Shown here in pieces: positions 17,954-25,267 of a DNA stretch of 64,000 bases (the stretch's first letter is position 1; the number at the start of each line of letters is the position of its first letter). Location: assembly GCA_016713505.1 (NCBI GenBank), contig JADJPA010000002.1:1-64000 (forward strand), read 5' to 3'. The stretch is from Candidatus Competibacteraceae bacterium (lineage in GTDB: Bacteria; Pseudomonadota; Gammaproteobacteria; Competibacterales; Competibacteraceae). Both the position numbers and the translations under genes were made by a program. The notes under the pieces were generated by a model. The model was not told where the DNA came from and did not search any database. It saw only the letters and a list, made by a program, of their open reading frames with translations.

Positions 17954-18892
17954 TTACTTGGTGACCCATCCCTTGTAGCTCTTGACGTTATCGCGGGTGA
18001 TGAGGTCGACGGGGATCAGGATGGTCTTGTCCTTCGGCGCTTTACCCTGCTTGATCTGATAGCCGGTCTCGACGCCTTCTTTCGCCATCCGCAGCGGGTC
18101 TTGCGCCGCCGTGGCGGCAAACAGGCTGTCCTTATCGTTCAACGCCTCGACCGCCACCGGCGCGCCGTCGACGCCGACGATGAAGAACTCAGTGCGCTTG
18201 GCCTGCCGCGCCGCCAGATCGGCCCCGGTGCCGGTGGGATCGTTGATCGCGAACACCGCGTCGATCTTGGGGTTGGCGGTGAGCAGGTTGCTCATCGCGT
18301 CCAGCCCGCCCTCGCGGCTGCCTTGGCCGTTTTGGTTGTCGGAGAGGATCTTGATGCCGGGGTTTTTCGCAAAGACATCCTTACAGCCTTTCACCCGGTC
18401 GGTCACGGCGGTGACCGGCGGGCCGTTGATGATGACCACATCGCCCTTGCCCTTGAGCCGGTCCACGATGTACTGGCAGGCTTTCTCACCGGCTTGGACG
18501 TTATTGCTGGTAATCATCGCATCGACGCCTTCGGCTCCGGCATCCACCGCGATCACCGGAATGTTCGCTTCCTTGGCGCGCATCACCGCCGGCATGATGC
18601 CTTCGGGATGGACCGGATTGATGACGATGACATCCACCTTGGCGGCGATGAAGTTGTCGATCTGGTTGGTTTGCTTGCCGAGATCGTAGTCGGCGGAATC
18701 GACGGTGACTTTGACGCCGCCGCCGCCGAGTTCCTTGGCTTTGTCCTCCGCGCCCTTGGCCAGGGTCGCAAAGAACGGATTGCCCATGCTGCCCAGGGTG
18801 ACGCCGACCGCTTTTAGACCAGTGTCAGCAGCGAGGCTGGCGGTGGAGCAAGTCAACACCAATACAGCTACTGAAATTAAGGTTTTTTGCAT
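17954..18892 (-). CDS. Ribose-type periplasmic sugar-binding protein
   Basis: Periplasmic binding protein of the RbsB class (312 aa): signal peptide 1-22 (SVAVLVLTCSTASLA), then VTLGSMGNPFFATLAKGAE, the classic first-lobe start of RbsB/FrcB proteins, followed by IVINPVHPEGIMPAV and VFAINDPTGTGADLA. It follows the ribose-type permease by 69 nt and has GGAGAG before the ATG, so it belongs with the ATPase and permease at 18962-21510. The 69-nt gap contains a 7-bp inverted repeat CCTCTCG / CGAGAGG without a T-run. Ribose, fructose or another monosaccharide are all possible; the nearby fructose PTS and shared operator make fructose a hypothesis. Confidence 0.87.
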   Translation of the reverse strand: MQKTLISVAVLVLTCSTASLAADTGLKAVGVTLGSMGNPFFATLAKGAEDKAKELGGGGVKVTVDSADYDLGKQTNQIDNFIAAKVDVIVINPVHPEGIMPAVMRAKEANIPVIAVDAGAEGVDAMITSNNVQAGEKACQYIVDRLKGKGDVVIINGPPVTAVTDRVKGCKDVFAKNPGIKILSDNQNGQGSREGGLDAMSNLLTANPKIDAVFAINDPTGTGADLAARQAKRTEFFIVGVDGAPVAVEALNDKDSLFAATAAQDPLRMAKEGVETGYQIKQGKAPKDKTILIPVDLITRDNVKSYKGWVTK

Positions 18893-18961
18893 GGTGCTCT
18901 CTCCTACGGGTTTGACGGGTTGGTTTTTGCCTCTCGCGCGAAGCGAACGAGAGGAGGGAAC

Positions 18962-19948
18962 TCAGGTGCGGGCGCCGGCGCCTTTATGCCGGTACTTATC
19001 GAGCGCGACCGCGATGATGATGACCAGACCCTTGACGACCAACTGCCAGAAGAACGACACGTTCATCAAGGTTAGACCATTATTGAGGGTGGAGATGATC
19101 AGCGCGCCGAACAGGGTGCCGACCACGGTGCCGATGCCGCCGACGAAGCTGGTGCCGCCGAGAATCACCGCGGCGATGGCGTCCAGCTCGTAGCCGGTGC
19201 CGAGCACGCCGTTGGCGCTGTACAGCCGGCTGGTGGTCATCACCCCGCCCAAGCCCGCCAGCAGACCGCTGAAGGCGTAGACGAACAACAGCACCTGGTT
19301 GACCTTGATGCCGGTCAGGCGGGCGGCTTGCGGGTTGCCGCCCACGCCGTAAATGTAGATGCCGAGCACGGTATGGCGCAGCATGAACCAGGTCGCCAGC
19401 AGCACCAGGAAGGCGATGATCACCAGCCAGGGCAGCGGGCCGAAGTAGGCGTTGCCGATCCAGGCGAAACCGATCTTGCTGTTGATGAGGGTGGTGCCGC
19501 CGGCCAACAGGTAGGCCAGGCCGCGCAAGGTGGTCATCGATCCCAAGGTGACGATGAACGGCGGCAGGCCGGCATAGGCGACCAGCCAGCCGTTGAGCGC
19601 GCCCAGCACCAGACCGATGAGCAGCGCGAGCGGCACCGCCGCCCAGCCCAGTTCCGGCATCAGCGACACCGCCATCGCGGTCACCGCCGACACCGCCAGC
19701 ACCGAACCGACCGACAGATCGATGCCGCCGGTGAGAATGACCACCGTCATGCCCGTCGCCAGCACGATGTTGATCGACGCCTGCCGGACGATGTTGAGCA
19801 GGTTGTTCTCGGTGAGGAAGTTGGGCGCGATGAAGGAAAAAATGATGGCGATCACGATCAGGATCGGCAGGATGCCGGCGGTCTGAATCACATTCGCCCA
19901 CGCTTTCTTATCGGAGGTTTTTTCGGGGGTAACGGTTTGTTCGGTCAT
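18962..19948 (-). CDS. Ribose-type ABC sugar permease
   Basis: CUT2-class inner-membrane permease (328 aa) with about ten helices. The RbsC signature TGGIDLSVGSVLAVSAVT lies near residue 75 and GGNPQAARLTGIKVN near 208; the C-terminal ILGGTSFVGGIGTVVGTLFG is also typical. Its ATG overlaps the ATPase stop codon (ATGA at 19945-19948), a sign of translational coupling of two subunits that must be made together. It works with the ATPase at 19945-21510 and the binding protein at 17954-18892. Confidence 0.9.
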   Translation of the reverse strand: MTEQTVTPEKTSDKKAWANVIQTAGILPILIVIAIIFSFIAPNFLTENNLLNIVRQASINIVLATGMTVVILTGGIDLSVGSVLAVSAVTAMAVSLMPELGWAAVPLALLIGLVLGALNGWLVAYAGLPPFIVTLGSMTTLRGLAYLLAGGTTLINSKIGFAWIGNAYFGPLPWLVIIAFLVLLATWFMLRHTVLGIYIYGVGGNPQAARLTGIKVNQVLLFVYAFSGLLAGLGGVMTTSRLYSANGVLGTGYELDAIAAVILGGTSFVGGIGTVVGTLFGALIISTLNNGLTLMNVSFFWQLVVKGLVIIIAVALDKYRHKGAGART

Positions 19949-21510
19949 GATTGCACCATTTCGGTCGTGCCTGTGGCCAGGGCCATGATGTTTTCCTGAG
20001 TCGCCGCCGTGCCGCTCGTCCCGCCGACTGCGCCGACGATGACGCCTTCCCGCATCACCAGGATGCGGTCGCTGATCCCGATGACTTCTGGCAGCTCGCT
20101 GGAGATGACGATGATCGCCACCCCCTTGGCGGCCAGCTCGCTGATGATCCGATAGATTTCGGCCTTGGCGCCGATGTCCACGCCCTTGGTGGGTTCGTCG
20201 AGAATCAACACTTTCGGATTGATGGCGATCCAGCGGGCGATCAGCAGCTTTTGCTGGTTGCCACCGGACAATGACCCCGCGGTGACGAACGGTCCGGCGA
20301 CCCGGACGCGCAAATCCTGTATCGAGCCGGAAGTCAACCGATCCATCGCGGCGCGGTTGAGCAGACCGCCGGCCAGCGCATCGCGGCCCAACACGCTGAT
20401 GGTGATGTTCTCGCGCACGCTCATGTCGAGAAACAAGCCCTGCGCCTTGCGATCCTCGGTCAGATAGGCGATGCCGGTGTTGATGCCGTCTAGCGGGTTG
20501 CGCAAGTTCAAGCGCTGGCCTTCCAGCCAGACCTCGCCGCCCGCGATCCGGTCCGCGCCGAAGATCAGCCGCGCCAGCTCGGTGCGGCCCGCGCCGACCA
20601 GACCGGCCAAGCCCAGCACCTCACCGGCGTGCACCGTGAAGTTGGCCGGTTTCACCCGCCGGCCGCCGTCGGTCAAGCCTTTAACGTCCAGCACGGCCCG
20701 CTCGGTGGCGTGGCTGCGCTTGTCGAACAGGTTGGAAAGCGGCCGGCCGACCATCATCTGCACCAACCGTTCGGCGGACAGTTCGGTGCGATCCAGGGTG
20801 CCGGCGTAGGTGCCGTCGCGCAGCACGCTCACCCGGTCGGACAGCTCGTAGATTTCCGCCATCCGGTGGCTGATGTAGATGATGGCGATGCCCTCATCCC
20901 GCAGCCGCTTGATCAGCGCGAACAGGCGGTCGGTTTCGCGGGTGGACAGCGCGGTGGTCGGCTCGTCCATGATCAGGATGTGGCTCTGCTGGTGCAGGGC
21001 GCGGGCGATCTCCACCTGCTGCCGTTCGGCGATGGACAGGGTGTCGACGACGGTATCGGGGCCGAAGTCCGCGCCGAGCCGCTCCAGCACTTTGGCGGTT
21101 TCCCGGCGCATGATGGCCCGATCCGCGAATATCCCGTACTGGCGGGGCTCGTTGCCGAGATAGATGTTTTCGGCCACGCTCAGGTTGGGGGCGAGGCTCA
21201 ATTCCTGATAGATGATGGCGATGCCCGCCGCGCGGGCCGCCTTCGGTCCGGTGATCGGCGTCAGTCGGCCGTCGATGCGAATTTCGCCGCCGGGGTCGGC
21301 GGTGTAAGCGCCCGACAGAATTTTCATCAGAGTGCTCTTGCCCGCGCCGTTTTCGCCCATCAGCGAATGAATTTCGCCGGTCCAGGCGCGCAGTTGCACG
21401 TTGTCGAGCGCCTTGACGCCGGGAAAGGTCTTGCTGATGCCGCGCATTTCCAGGGCTGGGGCGCGGTCCGGGGCGGAGGCTGGAGCCGAGGAGACAGCGG
21501 TGATCGTCAT
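19945..21510 (-). CDS. Ribose-type ABC sugar transporter ATPase (two nucleotide-binding domains)
   Basis: RbsA-class double ATPase (521 aa) energising sugar import. The first domain has Walker A GENGAGKST at about residue 53-61 and LSIAERQQVEIARAL as its variant signature; Walker B ILIMDEPTTAL follows. The second domain has the reduced loop GAGRTELA, the signature LSGGNQQKLLIARWI and VLILDEPTKGVD. A 20-residue polar N-terminal extension precedes the first strand. The start lies 1 nt after the family-1 binding-protein gene and uses a GAGGTG ribosome site inside that gene, so both are on one message. Partner permease overlaps its end. Confidence 0.9.
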   Translation of the reverse strand: MTITAVSSAPASAPDRAPALEMRGISKTFPGVKALDNVQLRAWTGEIHSLMGENGAGKSTLMKILSGAYTADPGGEIRIDGRLTPITGPKAARAAGIAIIYQELSLAPNLSVAENIYLGNEPRQYGIFADRAIMRRETAKVLERLGADFGPDTVVDTLSIAERQQVEIARALHQQSHILIMDEPTTALSTRETDRLFALIKRLRDEGIAIIYISHRMAEIYELSDRVSVLRDGTYAGTLDRTELSAERLVQMMVGRPLSNLFDKRSHATERAVLDVKGLTDGGRRVKPANFTVHAGEVLGLAGLVGAGRTELARLIFGADRIAGGEVWLEGQRLNLRNPLDGINTGIAYLTEDRKAQGLFLDMSVRENITISVLGRDALAGGLLNRAAMDRLTSGSIQDLRVRVAGPFVTAGSLSGGNQQKLLIARWIAINPKVLILDEPTKGVDIGAKAEIYRIISELAAKGVAIIVISSELPEVIGISDRILVMREGVIVGAVGGTSGTAATQENIMALATGTTEMVQS

Positions 21511-21511
21511 C

Positions 21512-22975
21512 TCACTTCACCTCGCTGTTGAGGCCCATCGACGCGCGATAGGCAGCACCCTGCTTGACGCGCCCGAAGCGATCGGTCAGGGCATTCCAGG
21601 CTTGAGCCACGTTGTTCAGGGCGTCCTGGGGCGAAATTTCGAAATTCAGCGCCCGCGTCAACTGGATTTCCAGCGCCTGGGTATAGGCGAAGTAGCCGGG
21701 AATCCGCAAATCCAGGGCGGCGTTCGCCGAATTGAGGCCATCAAGTTGGGCGTCCAGATACAGCTTGGCTTCCGTGGGGCTGAACAATTTGAGCCAGCGA
21801 TCGGGCTTGAAATGGCTTCGCCGGTAGGGATTGATCCCTGCTTGGGGAGTGACCACCGCCTCGGCGCTGACCTCGGGGCTGGATAGCCATTCGATGAAAT
21901 GCCAAGCGGCCTCGACATGGCTGCTGTTGGCCGGCACCGCCGCCTGCCAGCCGCCGAAGGCCAGAAACGGCGCGCGCACCACCGCCGGGAAGCTATCCCA
22001 TTGCTTGGTCTTGTAGTTCCAGACCTGTTGGGAACCGGGCAGCGGCGCGGTACCGACCTTGCCGGGAATCAAGCTGGTCTTGGGGTCGGCGGCGTTGACG
22101 CCGGTATCCCCCCAGTCGAAATTCATCGCCACCGAGCCGCCGGCGAAGACGTTGTGGATGTCGCCCGAAGTGAATCCCAGCGCGCCCGGAGGGGCGACGT
22201 TGAGACCGTTGATGTAATCCTCCAACGCCTTGACCCAACCCGGATTGTTGAGCTGGGCATCCATGGTATCGGGATCGAAGAACATCGAACCCGGCAGCTG
22301 CGGATGGTGGGTATAGGCGGCGGCGTGGGTGAAGAAATACCAGAACTGTTCGCCGCCGCGCCGGTACGCTTCGGCGGTACCCCACAAGTTGGCGGTGGGA
22401 CGGTTGAAGAATTCGGCGGTTTGATAGTACTGCGCCCAGGTGGCTGGCGGCTTTAGGTCGTAACCGTACTTTTCCTTGAACTGCTGCTGTTCCCGCGGGT
22501 TGCCGAATAAATCTAGCCGGTAGTACAGGATGTGCTGGTCGCCATCGATGGTCTGCGACAGATAGCGCCCGCCCCACACCATCAACCGTTCGCGATAGAT
22601 CGGCAAGATATCGTTCCAGGCGGCGGTGCCGCGCATCGTGGCCGGCATGTCCGTCAGATACGGCGCAAAATCCGGCGTGTAGAACGGCCCATATGTGATG
22701 ACATCGAACTTGCCTTCGCCCGCGACCAGAGCGGTGAGATACGTTTGATAAAGTTGGTCGGTCGGATATTCCAGGATATTGATCTTGCCGCAGGTTTTCT
22801 TTTCCCAACCCACGGCGGCCAACTTGACGGCGTCGGCGATGAACGGCGCGGTGCGGGTGCCGACGTTCAGGGTGACGCCGCTGTAGTTCGGATCGCACTC
22901 GGCGGACGCCGCGGTTGCGATCAGAGTCAGGCTCAGCAAGCTGGCCCGGAGGATCGGTGAGGATGCCGTTTTCAC
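21512..22975 (-). CDS. Family-1 (MalE-fold) extracellular sugar-binding protein
   Basis: Large periplasmic binding protein (487 aa) of extracellular solute-binding family 1, which normally serves MalFG-type transporters. GTG start with GAGGAG upstream; signal peptide 1-25 (LLSLTLIATAASA). Family features: FDVITYGPFYTPDFAPYL early on, the central segment VFAGGSVAMNFDWGDTG, and WHFIEWLSSPEVSA near residue 375. It sits directly before, and 1 nt from, a ribose-type ATPase gene; no MalF/MalG-type permease is nearby. Either it feeds the ribose-type transporter, works with a distant permease, or acts as a sugar sensor. The family call is firm, the partner is not. Confidence 0.85.
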   Translation of the reverse strand: MKTASSPILRASLLSLTLIATAASAECDPNYSGVTLNVGTRTAPFIADAVKLAAVGWEKKTCGKINILEYPTDQLYQTYLTALVAGEGKFDVITYGPFYTPDFAPYLTDMPATMRGTAAWNDILPIYRERLMVWGGRYLSQTIDGDQHILYYRLDLFGNPREQQQFKEKYGYDLKPPATWAQYYQTAEFFNRPTANLWGTAEAYRRGGEQFWYFFTHAAAYTHHPQLPGSMFFDPDTMDAQLNNPGWVKALEDYINGLNVAPPGALGFTSGDIHNVFAGGSVAMNFDWGDTGVNAADPKTSLIPGKVGTAPLPGSQQVWNYKTKQWDSFPAVVRAPFLAFGGWQAAVPANSSHVEAAWHFIEWLSSPEVSAEAVVTPQAGINPYRRSHFKPDRWLKLFSPTEAKLYLDAQLDGLNSANAALDLRIPGYFAYTQALEIQLTRALNFEISPQDALNNVAQAWNALTDRFGRVKQGAAYRASMGLNSEVK

Positions 22976-23002
22976 TGAAATTCGCTCCTCGACAGGTCGG
23001 TT

Positions 23003-23272
23003 TTAGAGAGTCGGCGGCGCAAGTTCGTTACGCGCGTGGCTGTCGCGCGGGGGAACGACATCGCTGTGCTGGATGCAGTAGTCAGTGGCGACGGGCAGCC
23101 CGCCATCGGTGGTGAGGCGGTAACTGTTCAGCCGTCGCTGGCAGCGCGGGCAGATTCCAGCCAGCGTGGAAATCCCCGGATCGGCGCGGCCCAGTTGCTG
23201 AAAATCGGTAAGTTCGAGATCGCGAACCCTACGGTTTTTTTGGAGATACCGTGTGCCACTTTCTTCTTTCAT
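23003..23272 (-). CDS. Small hypothetical protein with CxxC...CxxH motif
   Basis: An 89-residue open frame from the ATG at 23270-23272 (an in-frame TTG lies 12 nt further out). It is polar and basic and not exported. ICPRCQRRL and, 17 residues on, YCIQH give a CxxC-x17-CxxH arrangement that could bind zinc. It lies between the operator at 23430 and the family-1 binding-protein gene (27 nt gap), so it may be the first gene of the ABC operon. The ribosome site is weak (GAG, 7-8 nt). I do not recognise a family; open frames on the other strand here are less protein-like. Treat as a tentative gene. Confidence 0.4.
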   Translation of the reverse strand: MKEESGTRYLQKNRRVRDLELTDFQQLGRADPGISTLAGICPRCQRRLNSYRLTTDGGLPVATDYCIQHSDVVPPRDSHARNELAPPTL

Positions 23273-23429
23273 TAAAGGACTCAATGTTTGTGAGTCAATA
23301 GGTTAAAGACCTAAATTTGGCGTGGATTTTTTCAGGCTCGCTTTGGAGTCCGAAGCACCTTAGCCACCGCCTTGCGTAATCGTTATCATCGTGAAAGACG
23401 GTTTTTCTGGGTAATTCTTTAAAAGAAAA

Positions 23430-23443
23430 AGTAATCGATTACA
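23430..23443. promoter_or_regulatory. LacI-type operator upstream of the ABC sugar operon
   Basis: AGTAATCGATTACA, containing the perfect 12-bp palindrome GTAATCGATTAC. It differs by one base from the fruB operator at 12314-12327 and lies in an AT-rich stretch ahead of the leftward ABC operon. Confidence 0.75.
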
Positions 23444-23624
23444 TTTATATTGTCAAGTGGAACGCTTAAAATGGATGATGAGGATGCAACAGAAAATGGC
23501 GAGCTTGTCTCAGCTTCGAGCGCTAAAGCAAAATCATTTTGATTTTATAGGGAAAATTAACTAAGTTCAGGACTGGGATGGGATAAACCCCATGTACAAA
23601 ACAATGGGTGTGTGCCACAATGAC

Positions 23625-23638
23625 TGTAATCGTTTACT
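23625..23638. promoter_or_regulatory. Variant operator ahead of the LacI-family gene
   Basis: TGTAATCGTTTACT, two mismatches from the fruB palindrome, ending 16 nt before the chosen start codon of the repressor. The placement suggests negative autoregulation. Confidence 0.65.
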
Positions 23639-23654
23639 TATTTTGGAGAGGCGG

Positions 23655-24668
23655 ATGGCGCAGATCAAGGATGTGGCAAAGCAGGCGGGTGTGTCGGTGG
23701 CGTCGGTATCGCGGGTGTTGGCCGGACGACCGGGCGTGAGCGAAGCGATCCGCCAACAGGTGCTGGCGGCGGTACGCGCCTTGGATTACCGGCCGGATCT
23801 CGCGGCCCGGCGCTTGCGTTCGCGCCAGACCGACACCATCGGCCTGATCGTGTCGGACATTCGCAACCCCTTTTTCACCGAGGTGAGCCGCGCGGTGGAA
23901 GATGTGGCTTACCAGCATCACCTGCGGGTGATCCTGTGCAACGCCGATGAAGATGTGGAAAAGGAGGGTCTTTATCTGGACCTGATGCGGGATGAGAACG
24001 TCAGCGGCGTGATCCTGTCGCCGACGCTGGCGACGCTGGCCGGCTTTCGCGCGAGCGATTATCCGTTCCCGATCGTGCTGGTCGATCGCTGCGACCGGGA
24101 TACCGCCGCCGACGCAGTGGTGTTGGACAACATCGATGCGGCTTACCGGCTGACGGCGCATCTGATTGAAAACAACCATCGGCGCAACGTGTTTTTCTAC
24201 GGCACGACCAGCGCCACGGGGCGCCAGCGGCGTGAGGGTTATGCGGCGGCGATGGCGGCGCACGGCCTGGACGCGCAAGCCGAAGCCTTACCGGCGACCG
24301 TGGACCGCGCGCGCGCCGCCGCGCGGGAGCGCTTGCGCCGCCGGCCGTTACCCGATGCGCTGGTCGCCAGCAGCGGTTTGATTTTGCTCGGACTGACCGA
24401 GGCGCTGCGGGATGCGCAACTACGCTTTCCGGACGCGCTCGCGCTGGCCGGTTTCGACGATCTACCCTGGACCCGGCTGGTGGAACCGGGCATCACCGTG
24501 GTATCCCAGCCCGTTTACGACATCGGACGAGCCGCGATCGAACTGCTGCTCCAGCGCATCGCCCAGCCCCAACAGGCCGTGCGGCGGGTGGTGTTGCGCG
24601 GCGAGCTGATCGTGCGCGGCTCCAGCCTCAAGCCGATTCGACCCGCGCCGCTGGCGGCCTGTTCGTGA
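23655..24668 (+). CDS. LacI-family transcriptional repressor of sugar uptake
   Basis: DNA-binding regulator (337 aa) with a sugar-responsive core. I chose the ATG at 23655 (GGAGAGGCGG immediately upstream) over an ATG 63 nt earlier, because MAQIKDVAKQAGVSVASVSR begins exactly where LacI proteins begin and the earlier start would run through the operator. The helix-turn-helix (VSVASVSRVLAG) and hinge helix (AARRLRSRQ) occupy residues 1-60; the core starts at TIGLIVSDIRNPFFTEVSRA and ends with AGFDDLPWTRLVEPGITVV. It is divergent from the ABC operon. Operators of the type TGTAATCGATTACA at three promoters suggest it controls fruBKA, the ABC block and itself. The effector sugar is unknown; a FruR-like role is possible. 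Confidence 0.92.
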   Translation: MAQIKDVAKQAGVSVASVSRVLAGRPGVSEAIRQQVLAAVRALDYRPDLAARRLRSRQTDTIGLIVSDIRNPFFTEVSRAVEDVAYQHHLRVILCNADEDVEKEGLYLDLMRDENVSGVILSPTLATLAGFRASDYPFPIVLVDRCDRDTAADAVVLDNIDAAYRLTAHLIENNHRRNVFFYGTTSATGRQRREGYAAAMAAHGLDAQAEALPATVDRARAAARERLRRRPLPDALVASSGLILLGLTEALRDAQLRFPDALALAGFDDLPWTRLVEPGITVVSQPVYDIGRAAIELLLQRIAQPQQAVRRVVLRGELIVRGSSLKPIRPAPLAACS

Positions 24669-24683
24669 GTGGGTAGGCGCGGC

Positions 24684-25076
24684 GTGTTGGACCCGTTCAT
24701 GAGCGCGCTCGGCCTGCACGCCGAAGTGCTTGCGCCGGGACAGGCCCGAGTGTGGGGAACGGTCCGACCGGAATTTCTCAACAGTTGGGGATCGGCGCAC
24801 GGCGGGTTTCTGTATTCCGTCGCTGACGCCGCGTTCGCCTTGGCCTCCAACTCGCACGGAACGCTGGCGGTGGCGCTGGCCGCGCATATCGAATACGTGC
24901 GGGCGAGTGAAGTTGGCGCGACGGTGGAGGCGCGGGCGTGCGAGGTTCATTTGGGCCGGCGCACGGCGGTGTATCGGGTCGAGGTGTGCAGCGGGGCAAA
25001 ATTGTTGGCGCTGTTTACCGGCACGGTTTATCGGAAAACCGGTCAACCGGCTTCGCTTTCGGCTAAAGTAGGCTGA
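24684..25076 (+). CDS. PaaI-type hotdog thioesterase
   Basis: Hotdog-fold protein (about 131 aa) of the PaaI class, which hydrolyses acyl-CoA or aryl-CoA thioesters in the cytoplasm. LDPFMSALGL near the N-terminus and NSWGSAHGGFLYSVADAAF contain the family's Asn, His-Gly-Gly and Asp positions; the sheet ends with TGTVYRKTG. I chose the GTG at 24684 (AGG 8 nt upstream); a GTG at 24669 and an ATG at 24699 are also possible. It starts just after the LacI-family stop codon and may be read through from it. There is no adjacent phenylacetate pathway, so the substrate is unknown. Confidence 0.8.
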   Translation: MLDPFMSALGLHAEVLAPGQARVWGTVRPEFLNSWGSAHGGFLYSVADAAFALASNSHGTLAVALAAHIEYVRASEVGATVEARACEVHLGRRTAVYRVEVCSGAKLLALFTGTVYRKTGQPASLSAKVG

Positions 25077-25267
25077 AGCAGGACGCTTGAAAGCGTCCCA
25101 GCTCCAGCGCAAAAGCACCCTCTAAATGGGTTTGACGAACGATTCTTTTGATAACAGCAGAGCTCTGCTCAGAGCGGGCCTTAAGTTATTTCAAGCTGTT
25201 TTCAACTGATGGAACCGGTTGCTAGCCGGCTTTTTCAACCGCCGTGCGGGCGGCCGAAAAATTGTTT
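25077..25267. other. Convergent intergenic region with hairpins
   Basis: Between the convergent thioesterase and FAD-enzyme genes lie GACGCTT-GA-AAGCGTC (near 25082), the perfect palindrome AGCAGAGCTCTGCT at 25156-25169, and a weaker stem ending in CTTTTT near 25235. These probably terminate transcription from both sides; none is a textbook terminator. Confidence 0.4.

Larger units (their letters stand above)
23273..23654. other. Divergent control region between the ABC operon and the LacI-family gene
   Basis: About 380 AT-richer nt with no convincing gene. It holds the strong operator at 23430-23443, the variant at 23625-23638, and a weaker resemblance GTAATCGTTATC at 23376-23387. Poly-A and AT stretches around 23415-23460 suit promoters in both directions. 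Confidence 0.65.

Noticed and set aside
23592..23654. Earlier ATG for the LacI-family regulator
   Set aside because: Adds 21 residues before the conserved helix-turn-helix start and crosses the operator; the ATG at 23655 has a good ribosome site.
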